Assembly: GCA_038244585.1 (NCBI GenBank)
Contig: JBBRTI010000022.1
Location: forward strand, 1 to 11,444
Origin: UBA4664 sp038244585
GTDB taxonomy: Bacteria; Patescibacteriota; Saccharimonadia; UBA4664
Reading direction: 5' to 3'
Length of the DNA stretch: 11,444 nt
Below the pieces are notes generated by a model. The model worked only from the letters and a program-made list of their open reading frames with translations. It had not been told where the DNA came from and searched no databases. Shown piece by piece: positions 1 to 6,091 of this stretch; the first letter of the stretch is position 1; each line of letters opens with the position of its first letter. The translations under genes and the position numbers were made by a program.

Positions 1-870
1 CGACCAGGCGTGGCTCCAATTGGGTATCTGAATAACGGCCTTGGCGAGGATAAGATTATTGTCGATCCGGTGCGTGCACCAGTCATTATTGAAATGTTCG
101 AGAGAGTCGCCAAACAAGCGGCTACCGGGCGAGACCTCAAGCGCTGGCTCGATACTAGTGGATTTGAAACCAAGAGCGGCCAAGGACTGGTCTTAAGCCA
201 TATCTACCGGACATTAAAGAACCCTTTCTACTACGGGTGGTTTAAATACCCTACAACCATCGATACCTGGCATGAGGGTAAACATAAGCCACTGATCACC
301 AAAGAGCTGTTTGACGAAGTCCAGGTACAGCTGACAGTAGCACCGAAAGCACCAGCGGGCAGCAAAGAGTTCGGATTCACGAGGATTATGAAATGCGGAG
401 CCTGTAAAACCGGGATTACAGCCGAGGAGAAACGCAAGATTCTAAAAGACGGTCAGGTTAGGCACTATGTCTACTACCACTGCGGTCGGGCAAATGACTT
501 GGACTGTAGTCAGCCCTACATTCGCGAGGGTGATCTCATGATTGAGCTCCTCGGCCTGATTGATGAACTGCCAATTGATGAGATTGGTGCTCAAGAGAAG
601 TTTAAGCAAGAAATCGAACGATATGAGAAATTTGCCAATGGCATATTGGGGCAAAGTCCGGTGGAGTCGAGTATGCCGACGATTGATCTGCGCGCTTACG
701 CCAAATACGTACTGCAAGAGGGTACGAGAGAAGAGAAGCGCGAGATTCTGAGCTATGTGACGGGTGAGATCTTCTTGAGGGATCTCAAGGTCTATGTTGA
801 GAAGAAAACTAGACGTAAAAAAAATTTAGTTAGGTCAGTTCGAATCCCCTCCCCATGCGAATGGGAATGA
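1..870 (+). CDS. Large serine recombinase, C-terminal part (5' end outside window)
   Basis: Open from the first base (frame 1: RPGVAPIGYLN), so the gene starts upstream and 289 residues are visible. The N-terminal resolvase domain with the catalytic Ser is missing. What remains has the order of a large serine recombinase: a 'Recombinase' DNA-binding domain (about residues 1-110, with the GY..N start, a helical region and the LKNPFYYGW motif typical of the family), then a zinc ribbon with Cys132, Cys135, Cys161 and Cys169, then a charged helical or coiled-coil stretch (about 185-275). Such enzymes cut and join DNA at att sites in phages and integrative elements. The last residues (about RSVRIPSPCEWE) are encoded by an inverted repeat and look like a tail created by the junction rather than conserved protein. 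The second half is more AT-rich than its neighbours, which suggests transfer. It faces the 3' end of tRNA-Ser(UGA), a common integrase position. Family call firm; activity cannot be judged without the N-terminus. Confidence 0.88.
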   Translation, partial: RPGVAPIGYLNNGLGEDKIIVDPVRAPVIIEMFERVAKQAATGRDLKRWLDTSGFETKSGQGLVLSHIYRTLKNPFYYGWFKYPTTIDTWHEGKHKPLITKELFDEVQVQLTVAPKAPAGSKEFGFTRIMKCGACKTGITAEEKRKILKDGQVRHYVYYHCGRANDLDCSQPYIREGDLMIELLGLIDELPIDEIGAQEKFKQEIERYEKFANGILGQSPVESSMPTIDLRAYAKYVLQEGTREEKREILSYVTGEIFLRDLKVYVEKKTRRKKNLVRSVRIPSPCEWE

Positions 871-877
871 TTCGAAC
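838..877. repeat. Inverted repeat at recombinase 3' end, possible att half-site
   Basis: GTTCGAAT (838-845) and ATTCGAAC (870-877) are perfect inverted copies, and between them CCCAT/ATGGG forms an inner 5-bp stem with loop GCGA. The recombinase stop codon lies inside. The left arm with its flank, GTTCGAATCCC, is identical to the T-loop region of tRNA-Ser(UGA) read on the minus strand, and GATTCGAAC at 869-877 recurs at 988-996 inside that tRNA gene. This could be an attachment-site remnant or a recombinase-binding palindrome. T-loop sequences are common, so chance remains possible. Confidence 0.45.
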
Positions 878-907
878 TTGATGATTTTGAGGGCTTATTT
901 TTGGTTC

Positions 908-952
908 AAAAATCCCGCCCCTTCCACCTTATATAAGGGTTAGGGGGACGGG
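908..952 (-). terminator. Rho-independent terminator of tRNA-Ser(UGA)
   Basis: Read on the minus strand, CCCG-T-CCCC pairs with GGGGCGGG, with an inner CCTT/AAGG pairing, and the stem is followed by ATTTTT. It starts about 20 nt past the encoded CCA end of the tRNA. The stem has a bulge and an unpaired internal section, but the GC-rich base and the T run fit an intrinsic terminator. Confidence 0.7.
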
Positions 953-972
953 TCGAAAAAGAAAATAATAAC

Positions 973-1058
973 TGGCGGAGGGGGTGGGATTCGAACCCAC
1001 GGAGCTTTCGCTCGCCGGTTTTCAAGACCGGAGCACTCGGCCACTATGCGACCCCTCC
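973..1058 (-). tRNA. tRNA-Ser (anticodon UGA)
   Basis: On the minus strand the acceptor stem GGAGGGG (1058-1052) pairs with CCCCTCC (983-977), followed by discriminator G and an encoded CCA (975-973). The anticodon stem CCGGT/ACCGG holds loop CTTGAAA, giving anticodon UGA. A long variable arm (GAGC-GAAA-GCTC) marks it as a class II serine tRNA, and the T arm is GTGGG-TTCGAAT-CCCAC. It decodes UCA, and UCG or other UCN codons by wobble. The open frame on the opposite strand is a tRNA shadow. Confidence 0.97.
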
Positions 1059-1068
1059 GTGCCCACCT

Positions 1069-1096
1069 ATTGTAAGCACCAGACAGCGATTTTCAA
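1069..1096 (-). promoter_or_regulatory. Promoter of tRNA-Ser(UGA)
   Basis: The minus strand carries TTGAAA (1096-1091), a 16-nt spacer and TACAAT (1074-1069), 10 nt before the mature tRNA 5' end. This is a close match to a sigma70-type promoter, with a very short 5' leader to be removed by RNase P. Confidence 0.7.
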
Positions 1097-1130
1097 AGCC
1101 AGGATATCCTTAACCATAACCATAATGTTG

Positions 1131-1136
1131 TACAAT
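1131..1136 (+). promoter_or_regulatory. Possible -10 box of the membrane protein gene
   Basis: TACAAT lies 42 nt before the ATG at 1179 and matches the -10 form used repeatedly in this window. No convincing -35 is visible (best is TTAACC at 1110-1115, spacing 15). It would give a leader of about 36 nt. Confidence 0.4.
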
Positions 1137-1178
1137 CGCGAAGGTTTCGGCCATAATAGGAGCCAATAAGGACACCCT

Positions 1179-1796
1179 ATGGACGATCGCAACCCCGCTC
1201 CAGTTCTGCCTCAAGATCAACTTGACGCCCCGGCCGCTGACGGCCAGGAAACCGTTGACGCGCCTGAGACCGAGTCCGATAAAGAGTTTGCCGACGAGAC
1301 TACGGATACGGCCGACGAGCTTGAGGACGGCCAGGACAATGAAATTGCCTTCTCCTGGCAAGCCAGCGAATACGTCCACCATCACAAAGGCAAAGGTTGG
1401 TACCTTGGCCTATTCGTGGTTGTCGCGGTGTTGTCGGTTGTGGCCGGTTTTATTCATCAATGGCTTAGCATAGGCGTTTTTGTGGCCATGGGAGCTGCTA
1501 TCGCCGTCTACGCCCAGAAGCCGCCGCGCGTCCTGACCTATGACCTGGACAACCACAGCGTGACCATTGAAGGCAAGACTTACCCCTACAAGAACTTCCG
1601 TTCCTTCGGCGTTATCAGCGACATTGAATGGCACACTATCGACCTTGAACCTACCCAGCGCTTCATGCCCCGTCTGACCGTCCTGTTCGGCGATGAGGAC
1701 TTCGACGCCATCGTCGACCACTTGTCTATCCATCTACCGCGCACCGATCGTCAGCCTGACGTCATTGAACGCGTCACCCGCTATCTGCGTTTTTAA
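1179..1796 (+). CDS. Two-helix membrane protein with acidic N-terminus, function unknown
   Basis: The protein has 205 residues. ATG at 1179 is preceded by AAGGA (1168-1172) at good spacing. Residues 1-56 are rich in Asp, Glu and Pro and look disordered. A polar motif SWQASEYVHHHKGKGWY (59-75) follows, then two hydrophobic helices (about 74-92 and 96-112) joined by a short turn, then a C-terminal soluble domain of about 90 residues with alternating strands and a final helix (about 190-205). This hairpin-anchor plus beta-rich tail resembles small bacterial membrane proteins with PH-like domains, but that is only an impression of pattern. The His/Lys-rich motif just before the membrane is probably the conserved signature. 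Both ends of the chain should face the same side of the membrane. It stands between divergent tRNA-Ser(UGA) and co-directional tRNA-Arg, with no clear terminator before the latter. Confidence 0.88.
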   Translation: MDDRNPAPVLPQDQLDAPAADGQETVDAPETESDKEFADETTDTADELEDGQDNEIAFSWQASEYVHHHKGKGWYLGLFVVVAVLSVVAGFIHQWLSIGVFVAMGAAIAVYAQKPPRVLTYDLDNHSVTIEGKTYPYKNFRSFGVISDIEWHTIDLEPTQRFMPRLTVLFGDEDFDAIVDHLSIHLPRTDRQPDVIERVTRYLRF

Positions 1797-1814
1797 AGGT
1801 CCGGGCTTCACGAA

Positions 1815-1831
1815 CAGCCTCAAATATGCTA
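1815..1831 (+). repeat. 17-nt direct repeat upstream of tRNA-Arg (copy 1)
   Basis: CAGCCTCAAATATGCTA is identical to 2312-2328. It contains TATGCT (1825-1830), a plausible -10 that would start transcription about 15 nt before tRNA-Arg. No good -35 is visible. The same sequence upstream of two tRNA units suggests a shared promoter element or a duplicated segment. Confidence 0.6.
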
Positions 1832-1851
1832 TCGTCGGTAAGTTAAGTCGC

Positions 1852-1927
1852 GCGCCTGTAGCTCAGTGGATAGAGCATCGCCTTGCGGTGGCGGGAGTCG
1901 CAAGTTCAAGTCTTGCCAGGCGCACCA
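1852..1927 (+). tRNA. tRNA-Arg (anticodon GCG)
   Basis: A standard 76-nt cloverleaf with encoded CCA: acceptor GCGCCTG/CAGGCGC, D stem GCTC/GAGC, anticodon stem TCGCC/GGCGG, T stem GCAAG/CTTGC, discriminator A73. Loop TTGCGGT gives anticodon GCG. C35 and an A in the D loop at the position of A20, both arginine identity elements, agree with Arg. Most bacteria read CGU/CGC/CGA with an ACG anticodon edited to ICG by TadA; a genomic GCG needs no editing and would read CGC and CGU only. Confidence 0.95.
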
Positions 1928-1931
1928 TGAT

Positions 1932-1962
1932 AAAACCCTCACTGTTGTGGGGGTTTTGTTTT
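1932..1962 (+). terminator. Rho-independent terminator after tRNA-Arg
   Basis: An 11-bp stem (1932-1942 with 1947-1957, including one T-G pair) with loop TGTT and a T-rich tail (TTTTGTTTT). It begins 5 nt after the encoded CCA. Confidence 0.92.
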
Positions 1963-1981
1963 ATTGGCCCGAAAAAGCTCG

Positions 1982-1990
1982 TGCTATATT
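1982..1990 (+). promoter_or_regulatory. Extended -10 promoter of the small 69-residue unit
   Basis: TGCTATATT is an extended -10 (TGn-TATATT) just after the tRNA-Arg terminator. TTGGCC (1964-1969) is a weak -35 candidate at 15-nt spacing. Transcription would begin near 1997. Confidence 0.5.
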
Positions 1991-2036
1991 TGAAGTGTTC
2001 CGTTGCGTTCCCGCCCGATCTTAGAAATGAGCGTCA

Positions 2037-2246
2037 ATGAAGCTTTCGTTAGCATTCAAGGTAATTAGGTACCGGCTCAAACAGTTGAACGACAAGCTCT
2101 TTGGCCCTGCAACCACCCACGAAGTTCGTGACCCTGGTGCCGCATTCAATTTTGTGATCGTGACGGTCTACAACCGCAACGGCAGCGTCAAGATTGTCTA
2201 CCAGGTAAGAAAAAAGTCACTACGGCTGCCTGCATCTCGCTCATGA
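2037..2246 (+). CDS. Possible small basic protein (69 aa), unknown
   Basis: The ORF lies in its own apparent transcription unit, between an extended -10 at 1982-1990 and a terminator at 2264-2293. The product is basic, with a helical Lys/Arg-rich N-terminus (MKLSLAFKVIRYRLKQLNDKL) and a strand-like middle (FNFVIVTVYNRNGSVKIVYQV) that look protein-like. No signal peptide or membrane helix is seen. There is no clear Shine-Dalgarno before the ATG. A 13-codon ORF (2027-2068) overlaps its start in another frame. The last residues and the stop lie in a 14-bp palindrome. The unit could instead make a non-coding RNA; no known RNA family was recognised. Confidence 0.45.
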   Translation: MKLSLAFKVIRYRLKQLNDKLFGPATTHEVRDPGAAFNFVIVTVYNRNGSVKIVYQVRKKSLRLPASRS

Positions 2247-2250
2247 GCGA
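2237..2250. repeat. 14-bp perfect palindrome
   Basis: TCGCTCATGAGCGA is its own reverse complement and contains the stop codon of the 69-residue ORF. It lies 13 nt before the terminator stem. It could be a protein-binding site or a small RNA stem; nothing further supports either. Confidence 0.55.
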
Positions 2251-2263
2251 TACAACCTACATA

Positions 2264-2293
2264 CGACCGGAGCGTAAGCTACGGTCGATTTTT
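2264..2293 (+). terminator. Rho-independent terminator of the small unit
   Basis: CGACCG (2264-2269) pairs with CGGTCG (2282-2287), an inner AGC/GCT closes a GTAA loop, and ATTTTT follows. Confidence 0.85.
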
Positions 2294-2311
2294 ATGCGAT
2301 AACTCCCCAAT

Positions 2312-2328
2312 CAGCCTCAAATATGCTA
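2312..2328 (+). repeat. 17-nt direct repeat upstream of tRNA-Ser(CGA) (copy 2)
   Basis: Identical to 1815-1831. Here it partly overlaps a 6-bp inverted repeat, CCTCAA (2315-2320) and TTGAGG (2331-2336). TATGCT (2322-2327) could be an upstream -10 about 100 nt before the tRNA. Confidence 0.6.
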
Positions 2329-2360
2329 AATTGAGGTGGTTGAAGCGGCAGCTCAGTCCC

Positions 2361-2389
2361 CTGCCAATAATGTTGTCAACGACTATAAG
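2361..2389 (+). promoter_or_regulatory. Promoter of tRNA-Ser(CGA)
   Basis: CTGCCA (2361-2366), a 17-nt spacer and TATAAG (2384-2389) place the start near 2396, about 30 nt before the mature tRNA. Confidence 0.6.
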
Positions 2390-2425
2390 AGTTTTCATAG
2401 AGAAACAGCTTATGTTTACTATCCT

Positions 2426-2515
2426 GGAGAGGTCGCATAGTGGACTAGTGCGCCGCACTCGAAATGCGGTGAGGCTGCAAGGCCTCCGAGAGTTCGAATC
2501 TCTCCCTCTCCGCCA
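2426..2515 (+). tRNA. tRNA-Ser (anticodon CGA)
   Basis: Acceptor GGAGAGG (2426-2432) pairs with CCTCTCC (2505-2511), followed by G and encoded CCA (2513-2515). Anticodon stem CCGCA/TGCGG holds loop CTCGAAA, giving anticodon CGA, which reads UCG. A long variable arm (GAGGC-TGCAA-GGCCTC) and T arm GAGAG-TTCGAAT-CTCTC confirm class II serine tRNA. Its 3' acceptor strand is also the outer part of the downstream inverted repeat. Confidence 0.97.
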
Positions 2516-2560
2516 AAGAAAAGACCCGCATACCAGCGGGTCTTTTCTTTGGCGGAGAGG
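2505..2560. terminator. Bidirectional terminator within a 25-bp perfect inverted repeat
   Basis: 2505-2529 and 2536-2560 are exact reverse complements with a 6-nt loop (ATACCA). The inner 15 bp (AAAGAAAAGACCCGC and its complement) form a GC stem with T-rich flanks in both directions, so it can end tRNA-Ser(CGA) on plus and the valS-membrane protein transcript on minus. The outer 10 bp are the tRNA 3' acceptor strand plus G and CC of CCA, and its inverse. The right arm and next three bases (GGAGAGGTCG, 2554-2563) equal the first 10 nt of the tRNA. Confidence 0.9.
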
Positions 2561-2613
2561 TCGAAGGCTTGATTCAGATTCTCTATGAAAATGCTTATGC
2601 TGAAAGTTTCAGC

Positions 2614-3444
2614 CTAGGGACGCCCGTTTTGAAGTCGCCCTAGCAGCACCTGCTGGGCGTCAACGCCGGCCGTGTCCTTTTGGGCCCTCAGAACGGCAAT
2701 CAGGCCGCTTCGGGCCGCGATGCTCGACGGATCAAGTGTAATTGCCTCCTGGTAGAGCTTGGCTAGAGTCGGCAGATCGTCAGTTCGGCCATCGGCTCCG
2801 ATCAGACTTGCCAGGAGAAGATTACGGGGTACGCTGACCTCGGCACCCTCCAAAACACCTCTTGAGCTTATTTGAAGCCCTGTAGCGCGCAGCTCAAGGG
2901 CGAGCGTCACTTTGGACCCTCCCGCTCTCAACACCCGCTGCAGGGCCTGTGGTGAGCTCACGCTGGCCTTCAAATCTTCAATCCGCTCGCGCTTCCCCGC
3001 TACGCCGTAAGCCAGCGCCGCCAAGACGGCATCCGTTTGGGTATAACCTGCTCCGCTCAGCCGGTCGGCGGCCGTAACGGCCAGGGGCGTATTGCCGGCC
3101 TCAAGGGCGACCTTAAGGCGGACGCGGTCGGCTTCCCTCCCCTCCCCCGCTCCAATGAGCGTTGCCAGGGCGGCCTGGGGCCGGCCGGCAGTCAGCTGCT
3201 CGTCGGCTACAGCAGTTGCGGCAGCCTGGTTATGCGAATCGAGCAGGTAGGCCAGGCGGAAGTCCATCTGGGCCTCATCCCCACCGGCCCGCTTCCCTGC
3301 TGCGCTCAGGCTGGCGGACTGCTCCCGGCAGTACGCCGAAACCGCCGGCCAGGCAGAAGCTGCAAGGCCGGCGGTGAGCACGATTATGAGGCTGGCTAAG
3401 GCCAGGAATTTACGGTTGGGGGCTGAAGGCTGCAAGCTGCTCAT
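2614..3444 (-). CDS. Membrane-anchored repeat-rich (TPR-like) protein
   Basis: The protein has 276 residues. A short N-terminus with two basic residues precedes one hydrophobic helix (about 12-34) that would act as signal anchor, leaving the rest outside the cytoplasm. The body is almost all helical and Ala/Leu-rich, with tandem helix pairs resembling degenerate tetratricopeptide repeats, clearest at the end (LAKLYQEAITLDPSSIAARSGL, where the DPSS turn is TPR-like). TPR proteins generally serve as protein-binding scaffolds; the partner is unknown. The ATG at 3444 overlaps the end of valS by 35 bp in another frame, with only a weak Shine-Dalgarno, so translation is probably coupled to valS. 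The transcript can end at the shared terminator at 2505-2560. Confidence 0.85.
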   Translation of the reverse strand: MSSLQPSAPNRKFLALASLIIVLTAGLAASAWPAVSAYCREQSASLSAAGKRAGGDEAQMDFRLAYLLDSHNQAAATAVADEQLTAGRPQAALATLIGAGEGREADRVRLKVALEAGNTPLAVTAADRLSGAGYTQTDAVLAALAYGVAGKRERIEDLKASVSSPQALQRVLRAGGSKVTLALELRATGLQISSRGVLEGAEVSVPRNLLLASLIGADGRTDDLPTLAKLYQEAITLDPSSIAARSGLIAVLRAQKDTAGVDAQQVLLGRLQNGRP

Positions 3445-5980
3445 CTAGCTTTGATAGTAGCACGAGCACCTCCTCTCGGCGATCCTTGGTCTCCTGGACC
3501 ACGGCCGGCGGTGCGCTTTGGACATAGCGAGCGTTAGCGAGCTTGGAGTCCAGGCCGGCCAGGTAGCCCTGCTGCTCCCCTTTTTGCTTAGTCAGGCGGT
3601 TGACGATGCCTTCGCGGGACTGCGGGTCGACCTCGATCCAGGCTGGCGATTCCGAACTCTTGATCAGCATGCCGTGGGATGCGGGGTCCAGTTTGAGCTC
3701 GGCCTGGCGGACGAGTCCGGCGATTACTTCCCCGTTGGCGTACCATATCGAGCTGCCGGAATGAGCCAATATAAGCTTGTCCAGGCCAAGACTGGCCCGA
3801 GTCGCGCGGATTTCAGCGACTATTTGCATGACGTTCTCGAACTCACGGGGCGAGTGGTTGTCAGACACGATATCTGTTCGTATTTTGTTCGCATCCGGCC
3901 AGTCGGTAACGATGAGCTGGGACGAGTGCCAAGGCAGTTCTTTCCAGATGGCCTCGGTAACGAAGGGTGCAATCGGGTGGGCGAGCTTGAGGATGGTGCC
4001 CAGGCCGAAGATGAGCATGTCATGATTAACCTCAATTTTGGAGGCCTCAAGATACCAATCGGCGAAGTCGTCCCACAATAGGGAATAGACCGCTTGTCCC
4101 GCGTCACTGAAGCGGTATTGCTCGATTGCCTCGGTGACGTCTTGGACGGAAGTGATGACCCGCTCGGCAATCCAAGCGTCGGCGGTAGAGGTGGCCACGG
4201 GAGCGGCGGGGGAGTAGCCTTCGGGCAGCTGGCCCAGGATGAAGCGGGCTACGTTCCAGAGCTTGTTGCAGAAGTTGCGGTAGCCCTCGATTTTGGCTTC
4301 GGATAGGGAGCCGTCGTTGCCGGGCGTAATTCCGATGGTGAGCGCCAGGCGGAGGGCGTCCGTGCCGTATTTCTCGGTCATTTGCAGCGGGTTAATGACG
4401 TTGCCTTTGGATTTGGACATCTTTTTGCCGTGCTCGTCGTTGATTAGACCGTGAAGATAGACGGCGCGGAAGGGGACTGAGCCCATGCGGTAGAGGCCGA
4501 ACATGGCCATTTTGGTGACCCATTTGGTGAGGATGTCTCGCCCTGTCTCCATGACGCTGGTAGGGTAGAACTGGTCAAGGTCGCCGGTGGCAGCCAGAGT
4601 GGCGTAGGGCCACTGGCCGGACGAATACCAGGTGTCGAAGACGTCGGTTTCGGCCCGGTAGTTGCCAGCTCCGTAGTAGTTTGCAGCCTCGTTTTCGTCG
4701 GCCGTGACCAGGTAGGCGTCCTTGGTCGGGTCGTTCGAGGTCTTGTAGAAAACGGGGATGCGGATACCGAACCAGTTTTGGCGGCTGATGTTCCAATCGT
4801 ACTCGTTGGCCAGCCAGTCGAGGGAGGTTTTTTTGAAACGCTCGGGGACGATCTTGATTTCGTCGTGCTCGATAGCCGCTATGACCTTGGCGTTGGGTCC
4901 GGCTACGCGCATATACCACTGCTCAGTGATGAGCGGCTCGATGATGGTGCCGCAACGGTCATGGGTGCCGACGCTGTGCTCGATAGGGGAGGTAGCGGTC
5001 AGTTTGCCGACGGCTTCCAGGGCGGCCACCACGGCGGCGCGGCCCGCTGTAACACTCAGGCCGGCGAACTCGTCGGGGACGTTGATGAGCTTGCCGTCCA
5101 GGTCGACAACAGCGATTTCCGGAAGGTTGTGGCGCTTACCGATTTCAAAGTCGTTCTTGTCGTGGGCGGGCGTGACCTTGAGGGCGCCGGTGCCAAAGCC
5201 GGTCTCAACGTGGGCGTCAGCGATGATGCCGACAGGCCGGTCGACCAGCGGGATGACCGCAGTTTGACCTACGAGGGCGGTGTAGCGGGCGTCCTCGGGA
5301 TTAACGGCCACAGCAGCGTCGGCGAAGATGGTTTCCGGCCGCGTCGTGGCGATTTTGACGGTGCCGTAGTCGAGGGTGTAGAGGCTGTCGGTGCGGTCGA
5401 CGAATTTGACCTCGATGTCGGCGAAGCTGGACTGGCAGTTGGTGCACCAGTTGACGATACGGTTGCCACGATAGATGAGGCCGTCGGCATGCATTTGTTT
5501 GAAGGTGGCGTAGACAGTGTCGACGATGTCGCGATCAAGGGTGAATTTGAGGCGGCTCCAGTCGGCAGAGAAGCCGAGGCTGCGCATTTGACCGACGATG
5601 TTGGGCTGGTTGGCGCGGGTGAAGGCCAAGGCGGCGTCATAAAAGGCCTCACGGCCTAGGTCGTAGCGGCTTTTACCCTGTTTTGCCAGTTCACTCTCGT
5701 AGACGATTTGGGTTTCAATGCCGGCATGGTCGGTGCCCGGGAGCCACAGGGTTTTGTGACCCTGCATGCGGCGGTAGCGGACCAGGATGTCCTCGATGAC
5801 GTACATGGCATGGCCCGTGTGCAGGTCGCCGTTAGCATTGGGCGGCGGCATGATGATTGTGAATGGGTCCTTTGGCGCCTGGAGGTTGGGCTTGAATGCG
5901 CCGGATTCCTCCCACGCCTCATAAATGGAGGCTTCGTGTTTTTTTGGGTCATAAGCTTTATCAAGCTCAAAGCTGCTCAT
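3410..5980 (-). CDS. valS: Valyl-tRNA synthetase
   Basis: This 856-residue class I synthetase charges tRNA-Val with valine in the cytoplasm. Visible parts: the HIGH-type motif in PPPNANGDLHTGH (HTGH at 54-57), GTDHAGIETQ shortly after, the CP1 editing region with ATTRPETIFADAAVAVNP and GTGALKVTPAHDKNDFEIG, the KMSKS loop (520-524, KKMSKSKGN), an anticodon-binding helical domain, and the C-terminal coiled coil characteristic of ValRS (about 790-850, KLANARYVQSAPPAVVQETK). PPPNANG and GTDHAGIETQ differ from the common PPPNVTG and GTDHAGIATQ and resemble forms I associate with Patescibacteria. ATG at 5980 is chosen because GAGAGGAA lies 8 nt upstream; an in-frame TTG at 5998 has no such site. 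A GCTACAAT -10 sits about 65 nt upstream. The end overlaps the next gene. Confidence 0.97.
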   Translation of the reverse strand: MSSFELDKAYDPKKHEASIYEAWEESGAFKPNLQAPKDPFTIIMPPPNANGDLHTGHAMYVIEDILVRYRRMQGHKTLWLPGTDHAGIETQIVYESELAKQGKSRYDLGREAFYDAALAFTRANQPNIVGQMRSLGFSADWSRLKFTLDRDIVDTVYATFKQMHADGLIYRGNRIVNWCTNCQSSFADIEVKFVDRTDSLYTLDYGTVKIATTRPETIFADAAVAVNPEDARYTALVGQTAVIPLVDRPVGIIADAHVETGFGTGALKVTPAHDKNDFEIGKRHNLPEIAVVDLDGKLINVPDEFAGLSVTAGRAAVVAALEAVGKLTATSPIEHSVGTHDRCGTIIEPLITEQWYMRVAGPNAKVIAAIEHDEIKIVPERFKKTSLDWLANEYDWNISRQNWFGIRIPVFYKTSNDPTKDAYLVTADENEAANYYGAGNYRAETDVFDTWYSSGQWPYATLAATGDLDQFYPTSVMETGRDILTKWVTKMAMFGLYRMGSVPFRAVYLHGLINDEHGKKMSKSKGNVINPLQMTEKYGTDALRLALTIGITPGNDGSLSEAKIEGYRNFCNKLWNVARFILGQLPEGYSPAAPVATSTADAWIAERVITSVQDVTEAIEQYRFSDAGQAVYSLLWDDFADWYLEASKIEVNHDMLIFGLGTILKLAHPIAPFVTEAIWKELPWHSSQLIVTDWPDANKIRTDIVSDNHSPREFENVMQIVAEIRATRASLGLDKLILAHSGSSIWYANGEVIAGLVRQAELKLDPASHGMLIKSSESPAWIEVDPQSREGIVNRLTKQKGEQQGYLAGLDSKLANARYVQSAPPAVVQETKDRREEVLVLLSKLDEQLAAFSPQP

Positions 5981-6044
5981 GGATCGTGTTCCTCTCAACG
6001 TTGTCGTTATGTGGCGAGGATCGCCGGGTTGGTTTGTTGGGCTT

Positions 6045-6052
6045 ATTGTAGC
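6045..6052 (-). promoter_or_regulatory. Promoter -10 (GCTACAAT) of valS
   Basis: GCTACAAT on the minus strand, the same octamer found before tsaD, xth and both femX-like genes. Here it lies 64 nt before the ATG, and a real Shine-Dalgarno is present, so this message is led. No clear -35 is seen. Confidence 0.5.
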
Positions 6053-6091
6053 GGTTTGCCCGCGATGGGGATAGCGTAGGAACGTTGCGGG

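Noticed and set aside
836..877. Degenerate tRNA gene at the recombinase end, suggested by GTTCGAATCCC
   Set aside because: The bases flanking the T-loop-like sequence cannot form a T stem (GTCAG against CCCCT), so no tRNA fragment is supported; kept only as an inverted repeat.
984..1169. 61-residue ORF (MGFEPTELSLAGFQDRS) on plus
   Set aside because: It is the antisense reading of tRNA-Ser(UGA), a frequent false gene call.
1693..2040. 115-residue plus-strand ORF spanning tRNA-Arg
   Set aside because: It overlaps the membrane protein gene in another frame, runs through the tRNA and its terminator, and has no protein-like features.
2331..2588. 85-residue ORF across tRNA-Ser(CGA)
   Set aside because: It reads through the tRNA and the terminator stem; a tRNA shadow.
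4778..5659. 293-residue ORF on plus opposite valS
   Set aside because: Antisense shadow of valS; composition is Gly/Val/Asp-rich as expected from the complement, and valS is certain.
5981..5998. TTG start of valS, six codons upstream
   Set aside because: The ATG at 5980 has a Shine-Dalgarno 8 nt upstream and begins the family-like sequence.
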